NCBI GenBank assembly: GCA_045612665.1
Contig: JAZKZO010000013.1
Span: 11,815 to 75,814, forward strand
DNA: 64,000 nt
Source of the DNA: RGIG2000 sp045612665
GTDB lineage: Bacteria; Bacillota; Clostridia; Oscillospirales; CAG-272
Direction: 5' to 3'
A program made the translations under genes and the position numbers. Below the pieces are notes generated by a model. That model was not told where the DNA came from and did not search any database. It saw only the letters and a list, made by a program, of their open reading frames with translations. Below, piece after piece: positions 9,358 through 17,486 of this stretch; position 1 is the first letter of the stretch; each line of letters opens with the position of its first letter.

Positions 9358-11793
9358 ATGAAGTACGATTATTTATCAATTGAAAAGAAATGGCAGGAGT
9401 ACTGGGAAAAGAATCAAACATTCAAGACTGATGTTTGGGATTTTTCAAAGCCAAAGTTTTATGCTTTGGATATGTTCCCATATCCGTCAGGAGTTGGCCT
9501 TCACGCGGGACATCCTGAGGGATATACTGCAACTGACATTATATCAAGAATGAAGAGAATGCAGGGATACAATGTTCTTCACCCTATGGGATACGATTCA
9601 TTCGGTCTTCCTGCAGAGCAATATGCAGTTAATACAGGAAATCATCCTAATGGCTTTACACAAGAGAATATTAAGACATTTTCAAAACAGTTAAAGGAGC
9701 TCGGCTTTGATTATGACTGGAGCAAAATGATTGCTACAAGCGATCCTGAGTTCTATAAGTGGACACAGTGGATCTTTAAACAGCTTTACCTTGACGGATA
9801 TGCTCAGTATATTGATATGCCTGTAAACTGGTGCGAGGAGCTTGGAACAGTTCTTTCCAATGATGAGGTTATTGATGGAAAGTCAGAACGCGGTGGTTTC
9901 CCTGTTGTAAGAAAGAATATGAAGCAATGGGTTATCAATCAGCCTGCCTTTGCAGAGGAGCTTTTGGAAGGACTTGACGAGATTGATTGGCCTGAATCCA
10001 CTAAGCTTATGCAAAAGAACTGGATTGGCAAATCTACCGGTGTTGAGGTTTCCTTTAAAATCGTTGGTGGCGGAGAGTTTTCTATCTTTACGACCTGTAT
10101 AGAAACTATTTACGGTATCACATTCATGGTTCTTGCTCCTGATGGAGAGGTTGTAAAATCTCTTATGCCAAGAATTCAAAACAAAGAAGAGGTTCAGGCA
10201 TATATCGATGAAACCTTGAAAAAGAACGATATGGATAGAACCGAGCTCAACAAGACAAAGTCTGGTTGTGAGCTTAAGGGTGTTACTTGTATCAATCCTG
10301 TAAACGGTAAGGAAGTAAGAATGTTTATCGGTGATTTCGTTCTTGCTAACTATGGTACAGGTGCTGTAATGGCAGTTCCATCACATGATCAACGTGATTT
10401 TGAGTATGCTATTGCACATAATATTGATATGGTTCAAGTAATTGACGGAGATGAGAAGCTTGGACACGTTGACGTTTCCGAGAAGGCATTTGAAAAGGGC
10501 GATTATCTTGGAAAGGGCTATAAGCTTATAAATTCTGAGGAGTTTACAGGACTTACTGTTGAAGAGGCAAAGGAGGCTATTACCTCAAAGCTCGAAAAAA
10601 TGGGAGTTGCGAAGAGAACAGTTAATTACCATTTCAGAGAGTGGATTTTTGCAAGACAGCGTTACTGGGGTGAGCCAGTTCCTGTTGTACACGGTGAGGA
10701 CGGAGAAATTCACGTTCTTGACGACGCAGAGCTTCCTCTTGTTCTTCCTGAGCTTGAAAATTATAAGGGAGTAAACGGAAAAGCGCCTCTTGAGAATGCT
10801 ACCGAATGGAAAAATTACGACAAAAACGGAATAAAGGGTGTAAGAGAAACCTCTACAATGCCTGGATCTGCCGGTTCTAGCTGGTACTTCCTTCGTTACA
10901 TTGATCCGAACAATAATGATGAATTTGCAAATCAAGAGCTTCTCAAGCACTGGATGCCTGTTGACCTCTATATAGGTGGACCTGAGCATGCAGTTGGACA
11001 CCTTATGTATTCAAGAATTTGGAACAGATACCTTTATAACAAGGGACTTGCACCTACTAAAGAGCCTTTCAAGAAGCTTGTGCATCAGGGAATGATTCTT
11101 GGTGCTAACGGTATTAAGATGGGTAAGCGTTTCCCTGAATTCGTTGTAAATCCAAGCGACGTTGTTCGTGATTATGGAGCAGATACACTTCGTCTTTATG
11201 AGATGTTCATGGGACCTCTTGAGGTATCTAAGCCTTGGAGCGATGCAGGTGTTGAGGGTGCAAAGAGATTCCTTAACCGTGTTTGGGCATTCTTTACCGA
11301 GAGCGAGAATCTTGTTGATAGCGATGTTCCTGAACTTGAAAAAATCTATCACAAGACTGTAAAGAAGGTAACTGAGGATTTTGAAAAGCTTGCTTTCAAT
11401 ACGGCTATTTCACAAATGATGATATTTGTAAATGCTATTTACAAGGAAGGAAAGTGTCCGAAGGCTTATGCAGATGGATTTATCAAGATGCTTTCTTGCA
11501 TTTGTCCACATATCGGTGAGGAAATTTGGTCTATTATGGGACATGGCGATACTATCGCTTATGAGCCTTGGCCTACATTTGACGAGTCAAAGACTGTTGA
11601 TACAACCGTTACTATTGCAGTTCAAATTAACGGAAAGCTTCGTTCTACAATAATAATTGATAAGAATGACGATAAGGACAGTGTTATTGCAACCGCAAAG
11701 GCTGACAAGAAGATTGCAGATTTCTTGGCTGATAAAAATATCATAAAAGAAATTTACGTTCCCGGAAAAATCGTAAATATAGTGGTTAAGTAA
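9358..11793 (+). CDS. leuS: Leucyl-tRNA synthetase
   Basis: An 811-residue class I synthetase charging tRNA-Leu. The HIGH-type motif is HAGH (49-52) and the KMSKS loop reads KMGKR (587-591). The CP1 editing domain is present, but its threonine-rich peptide reads TTCIET at 245-250 where most LeuRS have TTRPDT; the downstream HDQRD (343-347) keeps the conserved aspartates. The tRNA-binding C-terminal domain is complete. No T-box leader is seen and it appears to be the last gene of the plsX-leuS run. Confidence 0.97.
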   Translation: MKYDYLSIEKKWQEYWEKNQTFKTDVWDFSKPKFYALDMFPYPSGVGLHAGHPEGYTATDIISRMKRMQGYNVLHPMGYDSFGLPAEQYAVNTGNHPNGFTQENIKTFSKQLKELGFDYDWSKMIATSDPEFYKWTQWIFKQLYLDGYAQYIDMPVNWCEELGTVLSNDEVIDGKSERGGFPVVRKNMKQWVINQPAFAEELLEGLDEIDWPESTKLMQKNWIGKSTGVEVSFKIVGGGEFSIFTTCIETIYGITFMVLAPDGEVVKSLMPRIQNKEEVQAYIDETLKKNDMDRTELNKTKSGCELKGVTCINPVNGKEVRMFIGDFVLANYGTGAVMAVPSHDQRDFEYAIAHNIDMVQVIDGDEKLGHVDVSEKAFEKGDYLGKGYKLINSEEFTGLTVEEAKEAITSKLEKMGVAKRTVNYHFREWIFARQRYWGEPVPVVHGEDGEIHVLDDAELPLVLPELENYKGVNGKAPLENATEWKNYDKNGIKGVRETSTMPGSAGSSWYFLRYIDPNNNDEFANQELLKHWMPVDLYIGGPEHAVGHLMYSRIWNRYLYNKGLAPTKEPFKKLVHQGMILGANGIKMGKRFPEFVVNPSDVVRDYGADTLRLYEMFMGPLEVSKPWSDAGVEGAKRFLNRVWAFFTESENLVDSDVPELEKIYHKTVKKVTEDFEKLAFNTAISQMMIFVNAIYKEGKCPKAYADGFIKMLSCICPHIGEEIWSIMGHGDTIAYEPWPTFDESKTVDTTVTIAVQINGKLRSTIIIDKNDDKDSVIATAKADKKIADFLADKNIIKEIYVPGKIVNIVVK

Positions 11794-11816
11794 TAAAAAA
11801 TCTAAAAAATTACAAA

Positions 11817-11852
11817 TTTACTATTGACAAGCGAGGTCAGTTGTAATATAAT
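11817..11852 (+). promoter_or_regulatory. Sigma-A promoter of rpsU
   Basis: TTGACA at 11824-11829, a 17-nt spacer and TATAAT at 11847-11852: both hexamers are perfect consensus. The 19-nt block TTTACTATTGACAAGCGAG (11817-11835) recurs exactly at the ylxM promoter (42311-42329). Confidence 0.9.
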
Positions 11853-11897
11853 ATCATAGAGATTATTCTCTTGCTACACGCGGGGGGAGGGATATAG

Positions 11898-12074
11898 ATG
11901 GCAGAAATCAGAGTAAAAGAAAACGAATCACTCGACAGTGCACTTCGTAGATTCAAGCGCCAGTGCGCAAGATCTGGAGTTCTTATGGAGCTCCGTAAGA
12001 GAGAGCACTACGAGAAACCAAGTGTAAAAAGAAAGAAGAAATCTGAAGCAGCAAGAAAGCGCAAATTCAAATAA
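11898..12074 (+). CDS. rpsU: 30S ribosomal protein S21
   Basis: A 58-residue, very basic protein of the small subunit. It opens AEIRVKENESLDSALRRFKR and ends in a KRKKKSEAARKRKFK tail, characteristic of S21. The ATG has a GGGGGGAGGG ribosome site 7 nt upstream. It is a single-gene unit with its own promoter and terminator. Confidence 0.96.
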   Translation: MAEIRVKENESLDSALRRFKRQCARSGVLMELRKREHYEKPSVKRKKKSEAARKRKFK

Positions 12075-12092
12075 TTTGTAATTCTTAACTTC

Positions 12093-12122
12093 AAAAGGAC
12101 CACTTTTTGTGGTCCTTTTTTC
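12093..12122 (+). terminator. rpsU terminator
   Basis: Stem AAAAGGACCAC / GTGGTCCTTTT with a short T loop and a following T run, 19 nt after the rpsU stop. Confidence 0.9.
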
Positions 12123-12131
12123 TTGCTGTTC

Positions 12132-12160
12132 TTGAATTGATCCTTATTTTATAGTAAAAT
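12132..12160 (+). promoter_or_regulatory. Promoter of the sigma-fusion gene
   Basis: TTGAAT (12132-12137), 17-nt spacer ending in TAG, TAAAAT (12155-12160). The same hexamers, spacing and TAG occur upstream of the AraC-GNAT gene. About 95 nt of leader precede the start codon. Confidence 0.65.
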
Positions 12161-12254
12161 GAATTTAGAAAATTTTGAAAAATTTGTTAACCGACACCAA
12201 GTAAATGGTACTATATGGTTGAAAGCTTTCAAAAAGGACTGACAGGAGAACGAT

Positions 12255-13808
12255 ATGGAACAACAGATAGTAGCAGAATTGATTTCTAAAAATATGTCTG
12301 CATTCTATGGCTATGCCTTTGAGAAATTGTATGACAAGGACTCGGCAGAGGATTTAACCTCCGAAATAATATGTGAAATTCTTGCCTCTGCCGAAAACCT
12401 TGAAAATGACGAGGCGTTTTGGGGCTATACTTGGAAAATTGCAGAAAATACCTTTAGAAAATTTATTCGCAGAAATAAAATCATATCAAAAACAGTAGAT
12501 TTAAATGAAAATTCTGATAATGTTGGTTTTTATTATTCTCCTTTAGACCAATACATTGAAAAGGAAGAAAAGGACGAGCAAACCTATCTTTTAAGAAGGG
12601 AGCTATCCTTGCTTTCCTCAGTGCATAGAAAAATTACCGTTTCATATTACATTCATAATAAAAGCTGTGCAGAAATTGCAAGCGAGCAAAATATGAGCGT
12701 TGAAATGGTAAAGTATCATTTATTCAAATCAAGAAAGATACTAAAGGAAGGTGTTAGTATGACAAGAAAATTAGGAGAAAAAAGCTACAACCCCGGTGTT
12801 TTCCGCGTTGATTTTTGGGGTAATGTTTCACCAAAATACAGAGAACTTTTTGACCGTTCATTGCCCGGAGCGATAATGCTTTCAGCTTATGAAAAACCAC
12901 TTACAGCAGAAGAATTATCAATCGAGCTTGGTGTTGCAATGCCATATCTTGAGGAAGAGCTTGAAATCCTTGAAAGTGCCGAAATGATAAAGAGAGTAGG
13001 CACAAAATATCAAACAAATATTGTTATAATTACAGATGCATTTGAAAAAGATTTCATAAAGTCTGTTAAAAGTATTTACACGAATGCTGCAAAAGAGATT
13101 TTTGAAAGCTCAAAATCCTTGCTTGATAAGGTACGACAACTAAAATTTAAAGGCAACGACCTCGATGATAACAGACTTTTGTGGCTCATTATCAGTATGG
13201 TTTTGCTTGAAGCAACAGATATGCCCGAAAGCTATCCCGATTTAGTGCTTGGTGGATGTGGCTTTGTGTTTGGATATGATAACGATTATCTCAATATGTC
13301 CATCAATGGAGTATCACATTGCTATGTTGATGATGTTGAGTTTTGCGCAGTGAACTATAAGAAAACACAGAATATACAAAACTATGAGCATTTTCGCTTT
13401 ATGGACAGAGCCAAGGTAATGAAGGATGCTATATTGGGAAACAAAGCTGATGAAAGCAATCCAATGCTTCCTGTAATGATAGAACAAGGATATGTATATT
13501 GTGAAAATGGAATAGTATATCCAAACTTTTATTTGTTTGACAAAGAAAACTACAAGGCAATATGCGAGATTCTTGCACCTAATTTAAAATACACCAAAGC
13601 ATATATGGAGCAAATATTTGAAAGAGCCGCTATCGAGCTTTCAAAGGTTACTCCAAGCTTTGTAAAAGACCAGTGCAAAAACATAGCACAGTTACATTAT
13701 AGTAGCGGAGTTATGGGCTTTGTAGTAAACGAGCTTATAGAAAACGGTAGCTTGATTGTTCCAAAAGAAAAAACAAATCTTGCTATTTGGGGCATAAATC
13801 ATAGATAA
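12255..13808 (+). CDS. ECF-type sigma factor fused to a large C-terminal regulatory domain
   Basis: A 517-residue protein with two parts. Residues 1-165 look like an extracytoplasmic-function sigma factor: region 2 has DSAEDLTSEII and FWGYTWKIAENTFRKFIRR, and region 4 has CAEIASEQNMSVEMVKYHLFKSRKIL. Residues 169-517 are not an anti-sigma or known sigma extension I recognise. They begin with a probable winged helix (PLTAEELSIELGVAMPYLEE..LESAEMIKRVG, about 218-258), have no membrane segment, and end with a second helix-rich stretch. An in-frame ATG at 12759 has a good ribosome site exactly at the junction. It is a single-gene unit with its own promoter and terminator. Target genes are unknown; autoregulation is possible. 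Confidence 0.75.
   Translation: MEQQIVAELISKNMSAFYGYAFEKLYDKDSAEDLTSEIICEILASAENLENDEAFWGYTWKIAENTFRKFIRRNKIISKTVDLNENSDNVGFYYSPLDQYIEKEEKDEQTYLLRRELSLLSSVHRKITVSYYIHNKSCAEIASEQNMSVEMVKYHLFKSRKILKEGVSMTRKLGEKSYNPGVFRVDFWGNVSPKYRELFDRSLPGAIMLSAYEKPLTAEELSIELGVAMPYLEEELEILESAEMIKRVGTKYQTNIVIITDAFEKDFIKSVKSIYTNAAKEIFESSKSLLDKVRQLKFKGNDLDDNRLLWLIISMVLLEATDMPESYPDLVLGGCGFVFGYDNDYLNMSINGVSHCYVDDVEFCAVNYKKTQNIQNYEHFRFMDRAKVMKDAILGNKADESNPMLPVMIEQGYVYCENGIVYPNFYLFDKENYKAICEILAPNLKYTKAYMEQIFERAAIELSKVTPSFVKDQCKNIAQLHYSSGVMGFVVNELIENGSLIVPKEKTNLAIWGINHR
12743..12761 (+). promoter_or_regulatory. Internal ribosome site and ATG inside the sigma-fusion gene
   Basis: AAGGAAGGTG followed by TTAGT and an in-frame ATG at 12759 (residue 169). 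Translation from here would make the C-terminal 349 residues alone, without the sigma domain. Confidence 0.45.
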
Positions 13809-13816
13809 GCAAAAAG

Positions 13817-13844
13817 CGAGTGCTGATTTTTCGGCACTCGTTTT
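13817..13844 (+). terminator. Terminator of the sigma-fusion gene
   Basis: Ten-pair stem CGAGTGCTGA / TCGGCACTCG with a TTTT loop and TTTT tail, 8 nt after the stop. Confidence 0.88.
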
Positions 13845-13855
13845 CTGTAACAGGC

Positions 13856-13884
13856 TTGAATAAAATTTTAATATGTAGTAAAAT
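13856..13884 (+). promoter_or_regulatory. Promoter of the AraC-GNAT gene
   Basis: TTGAAT (13856-13861), 17-nt spacer ending in TAG, TAAAAT (13879-13884), matching the promoter of the upstream sigma-fusion gene. A GAAAAC...GTTTTC inverted repeat lies just downstream, within 13891-13917. Confidence 0.65.
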
Positions 13885-14001
13885 AATTTCAGAAAACTTA
13901 AAACAAATCGTTTTCTGTCGAGAAGTATACGATTTTTAATGATAGGATTTAGTCAGTGAAACGGACTCGCGAGCTGTTTACAAAAATGAAAGGAGCATTT
14001 T

Positions 14002-15219
14002 ATGGAAAACAATGAAATTATAACTAATGCCTTGCGTTATATTAACAAGGAATGTAAAAACAGCGAATTAACCATCGAAAACATTGCTGTAAATGCAGGC
14101 TTTTGTACTGACTATTTCAATCGTATATTTTTAAATCACACAGGCTTTAATGTAATGGAATACGTTCGATTTACAAGGTTAAGTAATGCAGCAATAGAAC
14201 TTAGGAAAACAGATAATTCAATTCTTGAAATCGGTTTGAAATATGGATATGACTCTCACGATGGGTTTACCCGTGCTTTCAAAAAGCAATATGGTAAAAC
14301 GCCAAGTGAATACCGTGAAGAAATGAAAAACATACCAATTACCTTCGCTGATTATAATATGAATACAACCGCCGGTAATAGAGTTGCACATGCTTTAAGT
14401 GAATTTAAGCGAATTCCAAGTGATATAGTTGTGGATTATCTATTAACTTTGAATGCAATAAAATACGGTTATGATGCATTATCTATCAAGTGGAACGGAA
14501 CTTCAATTTTGACAGATTGTGATTTTGAAGAAACGGGATGCTTTATAGGAGCTGATATGTTTTTTGGAGATAAGCCATACCTATATTTGCACGTAAGACA
14601 TAAGGAAGATATCGCACGATATGTGAAAATTCTTGCAAAGCTAAATCCAAGCGTTATTCAGTTGTCGGTAGAGGATGAAATCAGTGAAAAAGAAATAGCA
14701 GAGTGCTTAAATGAGATAAAGTACAATAAAATTAATTCTTTGCCACAGGCTATATATCTTGGAGAGCCGTTTGAAATACCACAAAGCGAATATACGATGC
14801 GCTTCCTTGATGAAAACGACATGAGCAAGGCTCTTGCGTGGGCAAACGAAATGAACGTAGAAAAGGGTTGGACTTGGGGATTAAATCACGTTTTGAAAAT
14901 GCCTCGCCAAAGTCATCCCGATGACCAGCCTATCGGTATGTTTTATAATGGCAAGCTAATAGGAGTATCAAGAGTTTCTCTAATGGAAGCTCACAACTTC
15001 AAGCTTAATAACTGTATAGTTACTGTAATTTTGCCGGAGTATAGAGCCGATAAGCTATATGAATTGCTTTATAAGTTTTCACTTAACGAAATGATGAAGC
15101 AGGATTGTATTCCTTATGAGGATATGCAATTTGGCGAGCAAGCTAAAAACAACGGTAATTTCACAGCAACAGATATTGGTTATGAAATTGTTAAATACAC
15201 AAGAATAATTGAGTTCTAA
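14002..15219 (+). CDS. AraC-family regulator with C-terminal GNAT-like domain
   Basis: A 405-residue cytoplasmic protein. Residues 1-110 form an AraC/XylS DNA-binding domain with two helix-turn-helix units (LTIENIAVNAGFCTDYFNRIF and ILEIGLKYGYDSHDGFTRAF) and the closing KQYGKTPSEYR. The middle portion has no family I recognise. The last 140 residues look like an acetyltransferase fold: PIGMFYNGKLIGVSRVS strands, then VTVILPEYRADKLYELLYKF, which resembles the acetyl-CoA-binding motif A. The GNAT reading is from pattern alone. An AAGGAG site precedes the ATG. It may control itself or a nearby gene. Confidence 0.72.
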   Translation: MENNEIITNALRYINKECKNSELTIENIAVNAGFCTDYFNRIFLNHTGFNVMEYVRFTRLSNAAIELRKTDNSILEIGLKYGYDSHDGFTRAFKKQYGKTPSEYREEMKNIPITFADYNMNTTAGNRVAHALSEFKRIPSDIVVDYLLTLNAIKYGYDALSIKWNGTSILTDCDFEETGCFIGADMFFGDKPYLYLHVRHKEDIARYVKILAKLNPSVIQLSVEDEISEKEIAECLNEIKYNKINSLPQAIYLGEPFEIPQSEYTMRFLDENDMSKALAWANEMNVEKGWTWGLNHVLKMPRQSHPDDQPIGMFYNGKLIGVSRVSLMEAHNFKLNNCIVTVILPEYRADKLYELLYKFSLNEMMKQDCIPYEDMQFGEQAKNNGNFTATDIGYEIVKYTRIIEF

Positions 15220-15232
15220 ACTCAAACCTCCT

Positions 15233-15268
15233 AAAAACGAGTGTTGATTTTCAACACTCGTTTTTCTT
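15233..15268 (+). terminator. Terminator of the AraC-GNAT gene
   Basis: Stem AAAAACGAGTGTTGA / TCAACACTCGTTTTT around a TTT loop, 13 nt after the stop. Confidence 0.9.
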
Positions 15269-15293
15269 TTTCTGTTTACAAATAATTAAAAGT

Positions 15294-15323
15294 AAAAAGA
15301 CGGTATGTAAATACCGTCTTTTT
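15294..15323 (-). terminator. Terminator of the small membrane-protein gene
   Basis: Perfect 13-pair stem AAAAAGACGGTAT / ATACCGTCTTTTT with a GTAA loop. It abuts the stop codon of the minus-strand gene and has T runs on both strands. Confidence 0.85.
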
Positions 15324-15933
15324 AAAATTGTTTTTTGTATTTTTGGTTTTCGCGTTCTTTGGTTTCTTTTAGGCGCTTTATAAGAATTGTGAGAATTGTG
15401 CAGATAATAAAAGCACCGATATAGATTCCTAAGATGAGAATTAGGTTGTTTCCAACGTTTAAGCCACCGATAGTAACTGTGATTAGATAGTAGAAAATTC
15501 CAACTGTAACAAAGTAAATCAATGCTTTGATAGAAAAGCTTTCTAGCTTTACATAGCAAATAAGCGCTGAAATAAGAGCTGAAAATACAGCTATTACAAT
15601 AATTGAATAAAGATCGATTGACCAAAGAGCCTTTTTTGATATGTTTACAAAATATACTATGATTTTTAAAATTACCGAGATGCAAGTATAAAAAGAGAAG
15701 CTATACCACATCATTTTTATTTTTTCAAGAGGTTTTATAAGACCATCCTTCAAAATAACAACGAATGCCGATATTCCGAAAGAGATTATTAACAGTGTAA
15801 GCGTTGCACCTAAGCTCAAAAGTCCTGTTTTGGATATAAAAAGTCCTATAAACAAGTCTAGAAGTAGTGTTAAAGGAGCAAAAATTGCGCAAGAAAAAGT
15901 AAGCATATTTAAAATTAACCTCTTTGCGTTCAT
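15322..15933 (-). CDS. Hypothetical six-helix membrane protein
   Basis: A 203-residue protein I do not recognise. It has about six hydrophobic segments (starting near residues 8, 35, 75, 108, 133 and 165), short loops and a charged C-terminal tail (KRLKETKERENQKYKKQF). The first segment could serve as a signal anchor. It is the only minus-strand gene within a long plus-strand stretch and has its own promoter and terminator. An AAAGGAG site precedes the ATG. No transport or enzyme motif is visible. Confidence 0.75.
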   Translation of the reverse strand: MNAKRLILNMLTFSCAIFAPLTLLLDLFIGLFISKTGLLSLGATLTLLIISFGISAFVVILKDGLIKPLEKIKMMWYSFSFYTCISVILKIIVYFVNISKKALWSIDLYSIIVIAVFSALISALICYVKLESFSIKALIYFVTVGIFYYLITVTIGGLNVGNNLILILGIYIGAFIICTILTILIKRLKETKERENQKYKKQF

Positions 15934-15964
15934 AAATAAACTCCTTTCAAGTGATTACATTGAA

Positions 15965-15993
15965 AGCATACCACAAATCGCATCTTTTTTCAA
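15965..15993 (-). promoter_or_regulatory. Promoter of the small membrane-protein gene
   Basis: On the minus strand TTGAAA (15993-15988), 17-nt spacer, TATGCT (15970-15965), about 32 nt upstream of the start codon. Confidence 0.6.
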
Positions 15994-16051
15994 GTAATTT
16001 CTATAAAAAACAGTAAAAATGAAAATATGCATAAAAAATGAATATTTTCAC

Positions 16052-16080
16052 TTGACTTTATTTGAGCAAACCTATATAAT
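16052..16080 (+). promoter_or_regulatory. Promoter of the nusB run
   Basis: TTGACT (16052-16057), 17-nt spacer, TATAAT (16075-16080), 46 nt before the nusB ATG. Confidence 0.85.
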
Positions 16081-16126
16081 ATAGGTAAACAATAAATTGT
16101 TTATATTTATTCAAACGAGGTTTATT

Positions 16127-16528
16127 ATGCTTGGTAAGAGAAAAATAAGAAAAAATGTCTTTGGTCTTGTTTTTGGCTATAATTTTAACAAGGAGATTGA
16201 CAAGCTTCAATATTACAATGACGCATACGACAATTTTTGTTGCGAGGATAACGAGGAAGAGAGTGTAAAGACTACCTTTTTTGGCATTTGCGACAATATT
16301 GAGGAAATAGATGCGATTATATCTAATAATCTTAAGGGATGGAATATATCAAGACTTTCAAAGGTAACGGTTTCCATTTTGAGAGTTAGCGTTTATGAAA
16401 TGAAATATCTTGAACTTCCACCTGCAATTTCTATAAACGAGGCAGTTGAGCTTGCAAAGGAATACGCAGAGGATGGAGCTTCATCTTACATAAACGGCGT
16501 TCTTAATAATATTAAAAACGGACTTTGA
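16127..16528 (+). CDS. nusB: Transcription antitermination factor NusB
   Basis: A 133-residue all-helical protein that with S10 binds boxA RNA in rRNA antitermination. The family C-terminal block SVYEMKYLELPPAISINEAVELAKEYAEDGASSYINGVL is intact across residues 90-128. The start is the ATG at 16127 with an ACGAGG site; an upstream in-frame TTG at 16097 lies close to the promoter and has no ribosome site. The N-terminus lacks the usual long RExA helix region and looks diverged. Confidence 0.92.
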   Translation: MLGKRKIRKNVFGLVFGYNFNKEIDKLQYYNDAYDNFCCEDNEEESVKTTFFGICDNIEEIDAIISNNLKGWNISRLSKVTVSILRVSVYEMKYLELPPAISINEAVELAKEYAEDGASSYINGVLNNIKNGL

Positions 16529-16530
16529 TT

Positions 16531-17484
16531 ATGTCGAATAAGGTTTTTGTTGGAATTGATACAAGCAATTACACAACCTCATGCGCAATATCGGACGAAA
16601 GTGGCAATATCTTGCATAATTTCAAGATATTGCTTCCTGTTTCCGAGGGGGAACGAGGATTAAGACAAAGCGAGGCTGTCTTTGCTCATATCAAGAATTT
16701 TAAGCTCATTGCCGAGATGATACGAGAAAAATGCTCAAATCTTGACATTGTAGCGATTGGATACTCGGGATCGCCGAGAGATGCGCAGGGCTCTTATATG
16801 CCTTGCTTTTTAACAGGTGAGGCGGTGGCACAAATGCTATCGTCGTTTGTTGGCTGTAAGGCTTATAAATTTTCTCATCAGGCAGGACACATTCGTGCCG
16901 CCATTTATTCCTCGGGCGCTCAAATAGATGATGATTTTATATCGTTTCACGTTTCCGGTGGAACGACTGATATATTGTTGGTTAAGAAAACCACCGACGG
17001 ATATTACGATATAGAGTGTCTTGGCGGTAGTGTTGACCTACACGCAGGACAGGCTATTGATAGAATAGGCGTTTTAATGGGTCTTGATTTTCCTTGCGGA
17101 AGACATATGGAAGCCTTGGCAAGAGAAAATAAGGTTAAAGTTGAGAGCCCCAAAATTTGCGTTAAGGGATTATCCTGTAATTTGTCGGGACTTGAAAATT
17201 TGGCCGTAAAGCTATATGCATCAACAGGTGATAAGCCGTTGGTTTGCGCATACGTGCTTGAATTTATCGGCAAAACCTTGGAAAAAATCACACAAAACAT
17301 AAGAAACATCGGTTATAGCCAAAAAATTATATATGCCGGTGGAGTAATGAGTAACAAAATAATACAGGCAAGGCTAGGTGCAAAATTTAAGGATGTTTAT
17401 TTTGCAAGTCCCGAATTTAGCGCTGACAATGCAGCCGGAATTGCATTACTTGCCAAGGAGAAGTATTCAAAAGAAGAGAGGTAA
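16531..17484 (+). CDS. TsaD/Kae1-like (peptidase M22 family) protein
   Basis: A 317-residue ASKHA-fold protein related to TsaD, the tRNA threonylcarbamoyl transferase. It retains an HxxxH metal motif (HQAGH), SGGTTDI, the segment AGQAIDRIGVLMGLDFPCG, SCNLSGLENLA and GGVMSN. Clostridia often carry this paralogue next to nusB-xseA in addition to true TsaD, so a separate role is likely and I do not assign tsaD. I use the ATG at 16531, which follows the nusB stop by 2 nt, rather than the overlapping TTG at 16525. Confidence 0.8.
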   Translation: MSNKVFVGIDTSNYTTSCAISDESGNILHNFKILLPVSEGERGLRQSEAVFAHIKNFKLIAEMIREKCSNLDIVAIGYSGSPRDAQGSYMPCFLTGEAVAQMLSSFVGCKAYKFSHQAGHIRAAIYSSGAQIDDDFISFHVSGGTTDILLVKKTTDGYYDIECLGGSVDLHAGQAIDRIGVLMGLDFPCGRHMEALARENKVKVESPKICVKGLSCNLSGLENLAVKLYASTGDKPLVCAYVLEFIGKTLEKITQNIRNIGYSQKIIYAGGVMSNKIIQARLGAKFKDVYFASPEFSADNAAGIALLAKEKYSKEER

Positions 17485-17486
17485 AA

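Noticed and set aside
15251..15685. A 144-codon frame overlapping the small membrane-protein gene on the same strand
   Set aside because: It has an implausible composition, runs through a terminator hairpin, and the other frame shows proper membrane helices and a good ribosome site.
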